This document shows positions 17,769-26,014 of a stretch of DNA of 56,387 nucleotides, one piece after another. This stretch comes from an uncultured Oceanospirillaceae bacterium. GTDB taxonomy: Bacteria; Pseudomonadota; Gammaproteobacteria; Pseudomonadales; Balneatricaceae. Below the pieces are notes generated by a model. The model had not been told where the DNA came from, ran no database searches, and saw nothing but the letters and a program-made list of their open reading frames with translations. The first letter of the stretch is position 1. Each line of letters opens with the position of its first letter. The position numbers and the translations under genes are program-made. Location of the stretch: the NCBI GenBank assembly GCA_937136055.1, contig CAKZOD010000056.1, positions 1 through 56,387 of the forward strand. Reading direction: 5' to 3'.

Positions 17769-18677
17769 ATGTCTTCACGAAATGCGAATGATCTTAATTT
17801 AGCAAACATATCAAAGAGAATTAGTAGCTTGCCACTGCTTCCATCTGTTGTCTGTGAGTTGATGTCGGTTAATCCGGATGATGATGACTTTTTTAAAAAA
17901 ATTACTGATATAGCAAAATATGAACCTTCTCTATCTGCAAGAATGTTGAGAATAGTCAACTCTATCAGTGCATCTCCTATCGCTCCAGTCACCGACATTA
18001 ATCAAGCGCTCATTAGGGCTGGTAGTGATGAAGTTTTATCTTGCATTACAACACTTTCAGTAGCCAAAGTATTCACCCCGGCTAATGATGAGCAAAAAAG
18101 CCTTTGGCGCCATTCAATAGAAACAGCCTATTTTGCACAGCACTTGGCACAAAGTAATACTGCATTAAATATAGAGACGAGCATGGCTTATACTAGCGGT
18201 TTGCTTCATGATTTAGGCCGCTTTGTACTTTTCAATTTATCCAGCAAGTCGATTGACTTCATCGCAGCGAAAGATTGGGAAACACCTGTTGAACTTGCAG
18301 AAGTTGAGATGCAATACCTTGGCTTTACACATACTCAAGTTGGTTACTTGGCGGCCATTCGATGGCAGCTTCCAAAGCTGATAAGCAAAGTAATAAAGCA
18401 TCATCATAATTACAATCAATTGAAAGGGCTGGGCTTTGATATCGAGACAAAAAACCTGATCTATGTTGTTCAACTTGCTGATTATTTAAGTATGTACTTT
18501 ATGAATCATGTAGATTGGCAAGAGCTCGATCAAACAGAATTAATGGAATCTTTATTTAATGAAAGGGTTCAGAAGATGGCAGGTGAAATTGGTATTGATT
18601 CAAAAGAGCTAATTGATGCTGTCCCCGATGTCCTTAGTCAGAGTAATGAGGGAATGAAAAAACTGCGGATTGCTTGA
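17769..18677 (+). CDS. HDOD domain signalling protein
   Basis: A 302-residue single-domain HDOD protein. The N-terminal helix S-L-P-L-L-P-S-V-V is the usual HDOD opening, and K-Y-E-P-S-L-S-A-R-M-L-R-I-V-N-S is the signature helix pair. L-L-H-D-L-G at 145-150 keeps the His-Asp pair lost in many HDOD proteins, and H115 in W-R-H-S is also present. HDOD proteins act in two-component and c-di-GMP output, usually without proven catalysis. It is transcribed away from the receiver/degenerate HD-GYP gene, with 237 bases between the two starts, so the two may act together. No partner domain is fused. Confidence 0.85.
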   Translation: MSSRNANDLNLANISKRISSLPLLPSVVCELMSVNPDDDDFFKKITDIAKYEPSLSARMLRIVNSISASPIAPVTDINQALIRAGSDEVLSCITTLSVAKVFTPANDEQKSLWRHSIETAYFAQHLAQSNTALNIETSMAYTSGLLHDLGRFVLFNLSSKSIDFIAAKDWETPVELAEVEMQYLGFTHTQVGYLAAIRWQLPKLISKVIKHHHNYNQLKGLGFDIETKNLIYVVQLADYLSMYFMNHVDWQELDQTELMESLFNERVQKMAGEIGIDSKELIDAVPDVLSQSNEGMKKLRIA

Positions 18678-18840
18678 GTGGAGAATCCTGTTTTAGGCAT
18701 AAATCATATGCACTTCCATGCATTCACTGCACTATTTCTGTATAGACAATACACCTTTTCAAACTTAGCAGGGGGTTTAGTACCTTCAATTTGAATGCTG
18801 TTTCATCGAGCTGTAAAGTATCCTATAAAATTAAATATCA

Positions 18841-18978
18841 ATGCCTTCCATGCATAAAGATTTGAGCAATAAAGGAGGACTACATAATAGTGCTCCACAA
18901 TTACAGCCTTGGGGTGGTAAAGTGGCTCGCTTCAAAGATTTAGATAACAATGTGTTGTCATTTATAAAGATGATATAA
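18841..18978 (+). pseudogene. C-terminal remnant of a glyoxalase/VOC-fold protein
   Basis: A 45-codon frame within the 333-base gap between the HDOD and phosphatase genes. Its second half (Q-P-W-G-G-K-V-A-R-F-K-D-L-D-N-N-V-L-S-F) matches the last strand of VOC/glyoxalase proteins, where P-W-G and F-x-D-P-D-G-N are typical. Nothing upstream in this frame restores the rest of the roughly 120-residue fold, so this is most likely gene decay. Expression as a small protein cannot be excluded, but an AAAGGAGG at 18870-18877 lies inside the frame and does not serve its start. Confidence 0.55.
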
Positions 18979-19010
18979 ATCCCTTAAGTCAGCATTTTCG
19001 AGGATAAACA

Positions 19011-19574
19011 ATGCTCAAACGCAAAGCTTTTTATTTTTTACGCCACGGTGAAACCGATTGGAATTTAGCGAGGCGTTTGCAGGGGCAGACTGATATCCCA
19101 CTCAATGAAAATGGCAGGGAGCAGGCTAGGGCAGTCGGTCATGCGGTAGCGCAGCTCGATATTGGAAAAGTGTATGCGAGCCCGCTAGGTCGTGCGTATG
19201 AAACAGCGCAGCTGGCGAGTAGCAATAACAACGTTGAGATTGAAGTTGCCAAATCCTTGCAGGAAGTCACTATTGGTGAGCGCGATGGGGATCTTGTGGG
19301 TGATTGGTTCTATCAGTGGAAGGCCGGCGAGATTGAGGTGGCTGGTGCTGAAAAGTGGAGCGACTTTAGAGTGCGTATTATCGATGGTATTAATATAATT
19401 CTAGAAAGTGAAGAGAATGCATTATTGGTATCTCACGGTGGTGTATACGGAGCTTTAACAGGGGCAATTAATATCACCCCTGAAGTTCATATTGGCAATT
19501 GTATGTTGCTACATTTGACCCCAGCTCCGCAAAATGACGAAGATTGGTTAGTTGAGGTTTTGTTTAAGGCTTAA
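19011..19574 (+). CDS. Histidine phosphatase family protein (phosphoglycerate mutase-like)
   Basis: A 187-residue branch of the histidine phosphatase superfamily. The catalytic L-R-H-G-E-T motif has the phospho-accepting His at residue 12. R-L-Q-G-Q-T-D-I-P-L follows, then Y-A-S-P-L-G-R-A-Y-E-T and the second catalytic His in L-V-S-H-G-G. The size and motifs fit GpmB/CobC-like phosphatases more than glycolytic mutase (about 250 residues). The substrate is unknown. It converges on the RibD-like gene with a 19-base gap. Confidence 0.85.
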   Translation: MLKRKAFYFLRHGETDWNLARRLQGQTDIPLNENGREQARAVGHAVAQLDIGKVYASPLGRAYETAQLASSNNNVEIEVAKSLQEVTIGERDGDLVGDWFYQWKAGEIEVAGAEKWSDFRVRIIDGINIILESEENALLVSHGGVYGALTGAINITPEVHIGNCMLLHLTPAPQNDEDWLVEVLFKA

Positions 19575-19593
19575 CGTGATTGCCAGTAGCTCT

Positions 19594-20139
19594 TTATTCT
19601 TGTGAAGGTTTGAATCGCTTAAAATGATTTTGGCTAATACCATTTGAAAATACTTCTGAGTGAGTGCATCTAAACTCAAGCTGCTTATCTAGCTGCCCGA
19701 AGAGTGGGATGCCGCCACCGAGTAAAATGGGTATTGTTGTGATGATCATATCATCGATTAAATCTTGCTTTAGAAAGCTCTGAATGGTTAAATCGCCATC
19801 AATATAAAGATTTGAATAGCCTTCATTTTTTAAGTTTTGTACTAAAAAAGCCAAATCCCCAGCGACCAATGAAACTTTACCTTTAAGCTCTTCCGGCACT
19901 TCCTTAAGTGTATTACTTAGCAAGAACACATGCTTAGAATATGGCCATTCACAGTCCATACTTAACACAAGTTCCAATGTGTTACGGCCCATAATTAATG
20001 CATCAATATTTTCCATATGCTTGCTATATCCCATATCCAAGTTATCAGGATTGGGAACAGATTCTAGCCAGTCAATTTCATTATTCTTACCGGCTATAAA
20101 GCCATCTAAACTGGTGGCTATAAATACAATATTAGACAT
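19594..20139 (-). CDS. Dihydrofolate reductase-like protein (RibD C-terminal domain family)
   Basis: A 181-residue RibD_C/DHFR-fold reductase. It shows F-I-A-T-S-L-D-G-F-I near the N-terminus, M-G-R-N-T-L-E-L-V in the middle, and L-Y-I-D-G-D-L-T and L-L-G-G-G-I-P-L-F later. Stand-alone members of this family are usually NADPH-dependent reductases of unknown substrate, not true folate enzymes. It is divergent from a TetR gene, and two identical palindromes in the 111-base gap make it the likely repressed target. Confidence 0.85.
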   Translation of the reverse strand: MSNIVFIATSLDGFIAGKNNEIDWLESVPNPDNLDMGYSKHMENIDALIMGRNTLELVLSMDCEWPYSKHVFLLSNTLKEVPEELKGKVSLVAGDLAFLVQNLKNEGYSNLYIDGDLTIQSFLKQDLIDDMIITTIPILLGGGIPLFGQLDKQLEFRCTHSEVFSNGISQNHFKRFKPSQE

Positions 20140-20177
20140 ATATCCTCTTTATTTTGCTTCACGCTAAATTAATTTGT

Positions 20178-20194
20178 ATTCTACGCTGTAGAAT
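20178..20194. promoter_or_regulatory. TetR operator candidate 1
   Basis: A perfect palindrome ATTCTAC-GCT-GTAGAAT (7-bp arms, 3-base centre) in the divergent promoter region. It differs from the second site only in the spacer base, so the arms are conserved while the centre is free, as for a dimeric repressor. Confidence 0.85.
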
Positions 20195-20207
20195 AGTTAA
20201 GTTTTTA

Positions 20208-20224
20208 ATTCTACGATGTAGAAT
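20208..20224. promoter_or_regulatory. TetR operator candidate 2
   Basis: ATTCTAC-GAT-GTAGAAT, the same arms as site 1, starting exactly 30 bases later (about three helical turns, same face of DNA). It lies 27 bases before the tetR-like start codon, so it probably gives autoregulation. Confidence 0.85.
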
Positions 20225-20250
20225 AGTTTTGTAAAGTAGAAATCGAGAAG

Positions 20251-20835
20251 ATGACAGTAGAAGATAAAAAGCGAGGGCGACCTCAAAAAGATAAACAAGC
20301 CTTAAGCAAAGAGCTCATCATAAATGTTGCTAAGCAAATGATGTTGAATAATAAAAAAGTACCGAGTATTCGAGCGATTTCCACTGCTTTGAATGTGGAT
20401 GCTATGGCGCTTTATTACTACTTTAAGAACAAAAGCGTTTTATTAGAGGAAATAACAACTTCACTCATCTCTGATATTTATGAACCAACGGGCTCTGATG
20501 ATTGGGAGTCAGAGTTGATTGAGCTCTCTAAAAGTTACCTAACTATTTTGTATAAATATGATGGGTTACTTAAAACGTTGCTTTCTATGAGCTCGGATAG
20601 CCCTGCTGACGTTTTCATCGGTAGATTCAGTTTTATTGTCAATCCTTTAAGCTTAGAGAAAAGCCAAGAAAAAGCATTTTTAGATTTGCTAGTGGATTAT
20701 TTGCACGGCTTTTCTATGGCGCTTGCTTGTAATAGCACTCAAGCTTTGGCATTAGATGACATCGAGCCACCTTTAGCGCTTCTTTTCCAAGGAGTTGTTC
20801 TCCAAAAGAAGACAGTCGCTAATGGATGTCGATAA
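20251..20835 (+). CDS. TetR-family transcriptional regulator
   Basis: A 194-residue regulator. After a basic N-terminus (K-K-R-G-R-P-Q-K-D-K), residues about 20-70 form the helix-turn-helix, with S-I-R-A-I-S-T-A-L-N-V-D-A-M-A-L-Y-Y-Y-F-K-N-K, a textbook TetR recognition helix. The rest is an all-helical ligand/dimer domain like that of TetR proteins. It should repress itself and the divergent reductase gene through the two 17-bp palindromes upstream. The inducer is unknown. Confidence 0.9.
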   Translation: MTVEDKKRGRPQKDKQALSKELIINVAKQMMLNNKKVPSIRAISTALNVDAMALYYYFKNKSVLLEEITTSLISDIYEPTGSDDWESELIELSKSYLTILYKYDGLLKTLLSMSSDSPADVFIGRFSFIVNPLSLEKSQEKAFLDLLVDYLHGFSMALACNSTQALALDDIEPPLALLFQGVVLQKKTVANGCR

Positions 20836-20849
20836 AAGATGAAACACCA

Positions 20850-20884
20850 GCTTGCTGCTTAGGTTAAGGGCCTTTAGAGCAAGC
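20850..20884. terminator. Hairpin between convergent tetR and phyH genes
   Basis: GCTTGCT and AGCAAGC, 21 bases apart, form a 7-bp stem with a possible inner stem. There is no clear U-run, so this is a tentative bidirectional terminator. Confidence 0.4.
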
Positions 20885-20898
20885 CAGAATGAAAGTGC

Positions 20899-21756
20899 TT
20901 ACTTATAAATAACTTTACTTTGCGCATTGATTATCCGTTGGTGCCAAGTGATTGCATCGTCGGATAAATCCTGTTGCGGTGCGGGCACATGAGTGAAGTG
21001 ATGGTAATTATCTTCACCGGCGACTAGCATGGCAAAATCTTGTTCCACTAGGTTTTGCTTTGTAGACGTTGAGATATAGTTGATCGCAAGGCCTATTCTG
21101 CGTTGATTTGAGCGGTTTGGCGCAGAGGAGTGCAGTAGCTTACCGTGATGGAATGACACTTGGCCGGGGGCTAGCTCTACGTGCATAACTTCTTTATCGG
21201 CGCTGCTAAATTGGGCTTCCTGGCCTCTTGAAAGCACGTTGTTCTCAACAGGGGTATCAATATGCTCTAGCATAGGACCTTTGTGTGAGCCTGGAATAAA
21301 CTGCATGCAGCCGTTTTCTTGATTAACTTCCCCGAGTGCCAGCCAAGCACTCACTTGTCCGTCATCGTTATTGAGCCCCCAGTATTTTAAGTCTTGATGC
21401 CAGCTGACATAGTTTTCAGTGTGGGGTTCTTTGATAAAAAAGGTAGCTCCCCACACTAACACATCAGGCCCTAATAATTGGGTAACATGCTGTAAAATTT
21501 TAGGGTGGCGTACCAGCTGATTGGCGAATTTAAAAATAACATGGGGGTAATTAAGCTGTTGTTTGTAACCTGCGGTTTTGTCATCAATCTGAGTTTCAAG
21601 TTGGGCTAGCTGTGCACTGAAGTGAGCCGTTTCCTCGGCACTGAGAATATCAAAGGGGAAGGCGTACCCCTGCTCGCTGTAGCTTTTTTGTAAATCGCTT
21701 TCTTTTGTGTCGTTTTCTCTGGCTTCACTTTTTTTTACAATAAGCGGTTCTGTCAT
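20899..21756 (-). CDS. Phytanoyl-CoA dioxygenase (PhyH) family Fe(II)/2-oxoglutarate hydroxylase
   Basis: 285 residues with the full PhyH facial triad: H120-x-D122 in S-W-H-Q-D-L and the distal H209 in K-L-L-H-S-S. R215 and the nearby R219/R220 are candidates for 2-oxoglutarate binding. Because the Asp is present, this is a hydroxylase type, not a halogenase, where Ala or Gly replaces the Asp. The family includes ectoine hydroxylase and hydroxylases of small amino acids, but EctD-specific signatures are not obvious. It is divergent from the frameshifted LysR gene, whose product was probably its regulator, and it borders the amine-oxidation operon. Substrate unknown. Confidence 0.85.
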   Translation of the reverse strand: MTEPLIVKKSEARENDTKESDLQKSYSEQGYAFPFDILSAEETAHFSAQLAQLETQIDDKTAGYKQQLNYPHVIFKFANQLVRHPKILQHVTQLLGPDVLVWGATFFIKEPHTENYVSWHQDLKYWGLNNDDGQVSAWLALGEVNQENGCMQFIPGSHKGPMLEHIDTPVENNVLSRGQEAQFSSADKEVMHVELAPGQVSFHHGKLLHSSAPNRSNQRRIGLAINYISTSTKQNLVEQDFAMLVAGEDNYHHFTHVPAPQQDLSDDAITWHQRIINAQSKVIYK

Positions 21757-21943
21757 TTTTTACTCTCCAGGATAGCTGTTTTTATAAATTGAGTTCTACC
21801 AACACTATTTTGCAGATGTACGATTAGCATACAGCAATCAGGAAAATTCAAAGCTGCTGTTTTTTTGATCTAAGCATAAGTTATACTTGGGCTAAAAGCA
21901 CAGAGGAAGAGAATGCAGAGGAAGAGAGCCTTAAGGAAAAAAG

Positions 21944-22857
21944 ATGCGTAAAACAATCCCTTCGCTGAATTGGTTAAGAGTGTTCGAAGCTACTGCTAGA
22001 TTAGGTAGCTTTAGTGCCGCTGGAAAATCATTACATATCAGTGCCTCTGCTGTGAGCCAGCAAGTCAGTGCTCTTGAATCGCACTTACAAACGCCGCTGT
22101 TTACTCGTGGGCCTCGCAGTGTAAGTTTAACTGATGCTGGTGCTAGCTTTGTGCCGACAGTGCAACAAGCACTAGAGTCGTTAGAAGGGGCGGCGGATAG
22201 TTTATTTCGCGGATCTTCCAAGGCAATTGTTCATGTTCAGGTGAGTTTGATTTTGCCACAAGCTGGCTGGCGCCTCGGCTGCATTTATTTAACGATGCAC
22301 ACCCCGATATAGTGGTGCAAATTAGTGGTGGTTATCACAACAGAGATATTGATAAAGCGGGCCCTGAACTGTTTGTTAACTTTGGTAGCGCTCAGCGTAG
22401 CTGGGGGATAGCGGAGTGGTTATTAGAGGAGGCTATTTATCCTGTAGTTAGCACATCCTTAAAGGAGACCCTGGTGCATCCGAGAGATGTGCTGGAGCAT
22501 CGTTTAATAGATGTGGATGGTCACAAAGTGAATTGGGCGAGCTTGTTAAAGTCTCAGGGAATAAACAGTGCTTTAAGTGCTGAGTACATGCATGTTGATT
22601 CAACAGAAATTGCTTTGGCAATGGCGGCCAGTGGCTATGGGATCGCTTTGGCAAGAACGCCGATTACCGATAGCATGCTAGAGAGTTATGGCTTAGTGCC
22701 TTGCCCTGGGTTTGAGCCGGTGGCCGCTAGGGAAGGGTATTATTTAATGTATCGTTCTGAGAAAGCGCTCTCGGTGGGCGCTAAAAAGTTTAGACAGTGG
22801 CTGTTAGCGCAGCTTCAATCAGAGAGTGAAGGTAGGATATTTAGGGGCGCCCAATAA
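21944..22857 (+). pseudogene. LysR-family regulator (GcvA-like), broken by a single-base frameshift
   Basis: Frame 1 (21944-22312) encodes an intact winged helix-turn-helix (L-R-V-F-E-A-T-A-R-L-G-S-F-S-A-A) and then runs out. Frame 3 (22312-22857) encodes the matching substrate-binding domain. Adding one base at about 22251-22256 (TTTTG-CC to TTTTGG-CC) joins both frames and restores S-L-I-L-A-T-S-W-L-A-P-R-L, followed by H-L-F-N-D-A-H-P-D-I-V-V-Q, a normal LysR junction. The restored length of about 304 residues is normal. The loss is therefore one G, either a recent mutation or a read error. The gene is divergent from phyH. Two near-copies of GCAGAGGAAGAGA lie just before the start codon. 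Confidence 0.88.
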
Positions 22858-22862
22858 AAAAA

Positions 22863-22891
22863 GACCGGCGCTAGCGAGGCGTAGGCCGGTC
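22863..22891 (-). terminator. Rho-independent terminator of the RidA/oxidase operon
   Basis: GACCGGC and GCCGGTC arms form a GC-rich stem. On the minus strand it is followed by a run of Ts (As at 22855-22862 on the plus strand). It therefore terminates transcription leaving the ridA-like gene and abuts the end of the LysR pseudogene. Confidence 0.8.
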
Positions 22892-22983
22892 AAAGAAGCT
22901 GTATTTAGGAATCTCTAAATCAGCTTACGGAACAAGCGATAAAACTCCCAAATTCTCTTTGTAGATAACTAAGGTGTTAGTTC

Positions 22984-23331
22984 TTAGTAAGCGGCAACTA
23001 CAGAGAACTCAACCAGTAAATCAGGGCGTGCCATACGTGCTTCAACGCAGGCGCGAGCAGGCTTAGGGCAATCGGCAACCCATGCATCCCACACTGCATT
23101 CATATCAGCGAAGTCTTTCATGTCGCGCACATAAATTGTCACACTTAGCATTTGTTCTTTGCTACTGCCGGCTTCTGCCAGTAGTTCTTCTACTTTTGCT
23201 AGGCAGCGTTTAGTCTGCTCTGCTGTATCCCAAGCAGGGTCACTAGCGGTTTGGCCGCAAAGGTATACGGTGTTGTTATGTTTAACAATTTTACTCATGC
23301 GCTCTGTAGAGCCAATACGTTCAATACTCAT
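22984..23331 (-). CDS. RidA/YjgF-family enamine/imine deaminase
   Basis: A 115-residue RidA-family protein: V-Y-L-C-G-Q-T near residue 22, the conserved R-D-M-K-D-F region, and C-V-E-A-R-M-A-R-P near the C-terminus, whose Arg contacts the substrate carboxylate in this family. RidA proteins hydrolyse reactive enamines and imines. Next to flavin amine dehydrogenase genes, it would clear the imine product. It is the last gene of the minus-strand operon. Between it and the preceding oxidase gene lies the heptamer array at 23407-23462. Confidence 0.9.
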   Translation of the reverse strand: MSIERIGSTERMSKIVKHNNTVYLCGQTASDPAWDTAEQTKRCLAKVEELLAEAGSSKEQMLSVTIYVRDMKDFADMNAVWDAWVADCPKPARACVEARMARPDLLVEFSVVAAY

Positions 23332-23406
23332 TTTTATTCCTCATAATAAATTTAAAGAGATATAGGGTTCTAGTTGCCTATATCTTTCATAAAACTAGTC
23401 TGTGTA

Positions 23407-23462
23407 AACTCGCAACTCGCAACTCGCAACTCGCAACTCGCAACTCGCAACTCGCAACTCGC
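23407..23462. repeat. Heptanucleotide tandem array 1 (8 identical AACTCGC units)
   Basis: Eight perfect head-to-tail AACTCGC units (56 bases). The last unit touches the stop codon (TAA, 23463-23465) of the minus-strand oxidase gene. On the coding strand the unit reads TTGCGAG. Two further arrays and one decayed array elsewhere in the window have related units. No gene is encoded in it. Confidence 0.95.
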
Positions 23463-24578
23463 TTACAATACTTTTCTCTCAAATCTATCTGCTTTGAATG
23501 GTGTGAGATCAAAGCTCGTTTTTCTGTTAATTATCAATTGGCTGATGATCTTACCTACGATAGGGCCCATTTGAAAACCATGGGCAGAAAAACCAAATGC
23601 GTGCAGGGCGTTTTCGCTGCTAGGGCTAAAGCCGATGACGGGTAAGTTATCTGGCATATAGGCTTCTAACCCTGACCACATGCGGTTAATGCTAGCGCGT
23701 TTCATGATAGGGAAGAATTCTGCGACATTTTGTGCACCCACGGCCAGCTTTTGATAGTCCAAGCGGGTTCGGTTGTGTTCTCTATCGGCGAAGCCTTTTG
23801 CACCACCGCCAATTAAGACTGTGCCGTTTTCAAATTGCTTAAATGATAGTGGCCTTGATACTGCACCGACAACTGGGGTTGCAAAGTGTGGCATCCGGGT
23901 GGTGATCATCAGCATCGGCGCGCTGTATGACATAGGTACATTATCGCCGATCATGACGGCAATTTTGTCAGCCCAAGCACCGGCACAGTTTACTAAGTGG
24001 CGAGCTTGATAATCGCTGGTTTGGCTTTGAATATGCCAATCTTGGCCGACTTTGCGGATATTCTCGACCGCTTCTCCTTCAATAAATACCGCACCTAGCG
24101 CCTGCGCTGCACGTCGGTATGCACTGGTGGTGTGATAGGGGATTGCATAACCATCAGTGTGTGAAAGTACTCCGCCGACGCAGTGTTCAGCGACATTGGG
24201 CAGATGTTGACGCAGCTCTTTATCATCTAAAATCTGTTCATGATAATACCCTAGTGCGTGCATTTGTCGCTCGCGTGCTCTAAGGGTTTGCATGTCGCTT
24301 TCATCAGCGGCGATATTAATTAATTTCTTACGGCGAAAGCCAGTATCAGCTGATAGCTCTTCACTTAAGTTCTGCCACATTTCGATAGAGGCAATACTCA
24401 ACGGAACTTCTGCAATGTGACGACCAAGAGAGCGCACCCCACCTGCGTTTACCCCAGATGCGTGGCGCGATACCCAATCTTTTTCTAAAACAATAACCTT
24501 TACCCCAGCTTGGGCAAGGTAATAAGCGCTGGCACAGCCTTGAATACCACCGCCGATAATGATGACTTCAGCGTTCAT
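23463..24578 (-). CDS. FAD-dependent amine/amino-acid dehydrogenase (DAO family), catalytic beta-type subunit
   Basis: 371 residues with an N-terminal FAD Rossmann motif (I-I-I-G-G-G-I-Q-G, residues 6-14) and an acidic residue closing it (V-L-E-K-D). The C-terminal part has the P-V-I-G-F-S-P and G-F-S-A-H-G-F-Q-M-G-P stretches typical of the sarcosine oxidase beta/D-hydroxyproline dehydrogenase branch. It overlaps the next gene by 4 bases, so it probably forms a complex with the pyridine-nucleotide-type oxidoreductase and 2Fe-2S protein, as in opine oxidase and D-hydroxyproline dehydrogenase. It would oxidise a secondary amine or D-amino acid to an imine. The exact substrate is unknown. Confidence 0.85.
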   Translation of the reverse strand: MNAEVIIIGGGIQGCASAYYLAQAGVKVIVLEKDWVSRHASGVNAGGVRSLGRHIAEVPLSIASIEMWQNLSEELSADTGFRRKKLINIAADESDMQTLRARERQMHALGYYHEQILDDKELRQHLPNVAEHCVGGVLSHTDGYAIPYHTTSAYRRAAQALGAVFIEGEAVENIRKVGQDWHIQSQTSDYQARHLVNCAGAWADKIAVMIGDNVPMSYSAPMLMITTRMPHFATPVVGAVSRPLSFKQFENGTVLIGGGAKGFADREHNRTRLDYQKLAVGAQNVAEFFPIMKRASINRMWSGLEAYMPDNLPVIGFSPSSENALHAFGFSAHGFQMGPIVGKIISQLIINRKTSFDLTPFKADRFERKVL

Positions 24579-26014
24579 TGAGCGCTCCTTGGGGCAACGG
24601 TTTCAAGTTTGGCGAGCTCTTCTAAATTAAGTAGGCGCATTGGTGAGCGTAAATGGTAGTAGCCGACATTCGCAACGCCGGTGTTACGCCATTTCGCCAA
24701 TAGCTCGCTAACCGTTGTGCCGCACATCCTGCCTTGGCAAGGCCCCATGCCGCAGCGAGTCATTAATTTTAGCTCGTTTGGCCCCGAGGCTTGTTCGCCG
24801 AACGCTTGCTCAAGCTGCGCGAGGTTTTGTTCTTCACAGCGGCACACTACAACTGAGCTTTTCTCTGGCATGCGGTGAATATCTCGTGGACGATATAGTG
24901 AGTCGATAAAGGCGCGAAAGCGATTGAGTTGCTGCATGTCTTGCATTGCACGTGTAGCTAGTTCATCACGCTTTTCAAGCTTGAGCCTATCTAATCGATA
25001 AAGTAGGTTGAGTGCGACAATTTTTCCCATATTCTGTGCGCCAATAGCGCCCACTATTGCGCTGCAATCACCCGCGACACTGATATAAGGAACGCTACTT
25101 GCTCCCCAGTTATCGAGGGTTGGCTGCCAGCATAGCTGCTGCGCATTCCAGTGGTGAGCTAAGCCTAAAGAGCGGGTGATATTGAGGTTTGGAATCACCC
25201 CTTGGTGTAAAAAGAACTGATCTGCTTGTAAAGTGACAGTCTCGTTAGCGCACTGAAAAGTAACCTGAGAAGCTTGCTCTGGTTTTGCATGCTCAGCCGC
25301 ACTGATTTGGATATCTTTAACAAAGCGATAACATGGGGTGCCACTGGCTCTTATTTCATTGAGAAGGCCTAAGCCTTTTGTCATCATGCCCAGTTGCGCA
25401 AAGGCTTTAGGTAGTTGCTGGGTGGCTTTTAAATAATTGGCTTTCTCGGTGGTGTCGATCAATGCTTTTACTTTCACACCTAAACGTAAGTACTGAGCCA
25501 CAATTAAATACAGTAAAGGGCCAGTGCCGATAAAGACGGCATCATCGCTAACAATGCCATCAGATTTAAGCATGACCTGCGCCGCACCTGCGGACATTAC
25601 ATTTGGTAAATGCCAGCCTTCGATTGGGAAAGGTCTTTCCATTGCGCCGTTAGCAACGATGATTTCTAGGGCGCTGACTCGCTGAGTAGTCCCTTGATAG
25701 GAGAATAAAGCTTCTCCATTATCGCCCACATGCCAAACGCTAGCGCTGCTGAAAACACGGGCACTACAGGCATTAAAGCGTGCAACTAGTTCACCACCTT
25801 GGGTGTAATCTTCACCGAGGATGTTGGCATCGGGCAGCGGAGAGTTATCGACGTTACGATAAATTTGTCCACCGGGGCTTGGCTTATCGTGTAAAACGAT
25901 AACATCTGCCCCGTTTTCACAGGCGGTGATGGCGGCCATCATACCGGCGGGGCCAGCACCAATAATTAAAATGTCACAGCTGATTTGCGCTGTCTCTTGA
26001 AGCGATTCAGTCAT
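24575..26014 (-). CDS. FAD/NAD(P)-binding oxidoreductase with C-terminal 2Fe-2S (BFD-like) domain, alpha-type subunit
   Basis: About 479 residues from the ATG at 26014, chosen because the family N-terminus (D-I-L-I-I-G-A-G-P-A-G) follows within 15 residues; the frame extends to 26140, but the extra 42 residues are basic and unlike the family. The second dinucleotide fold is near F-I-G-T-G-P-L. The C-terminal 80 residues hold a four-cysteine cluster (V-C-R-C-E and R-C-G-M-G-P-C-Q-G-R-M-C), the BFD-type 2Fe-2S site of HcnB/OoxA-like subunits. It would pass electrons from the DAO-type subunit to the ferredoxin-like partner. It overlaps both neighbours (4 and 8 bases). Confidence 0.85.
   Translation of the reverse strand: MTESLQETAQISCDILIIGAGPAGMMAAITACENGADVIVLHDKPSPGGQIYRNVDNSPLPDANILGEDYTQGGELVARFNACSARVFSSASVWHVGDNGEALFSYQGTTQRVSALEIIVANGAMERPFPIEGWHLPNVMSAGAAQVMLKSDGIVSDDAVFIGTGPLLYLIVAQYLRLGVKVKALIDTTEKANYLKATQQLPKAFAQLGMMTKGLGLLNEIRASGTPCYRFVKDIQISAAEHAKPEQASQVTFQCANETVTLQADQFFLHQGVIPNLNITRSLGLAHHWNAQQLCWQPTLDNWGASSVPYISVAGDCSAIVGAIGAQNMGKIVALNLLYRLDRLKLEKRDELATRAMQDMQQLNRFRAFIDSLYRPRDIHRMPEKSSVVVCRCEEQNLAQLEQAFGEQASGPNELKLMTRCGMGPCQGRMCGTTVSELLAKWRNTGVANVGYYHLRSPMRLLNLEELAKLETVAPRSAQ

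Noticed and set aside
22448..22654. 68-codon minus-strand frame within the LysR pseudogene
   Set aside because: Overlaps the recognisable LysR substrate-binding domain on the other strand; no start site.
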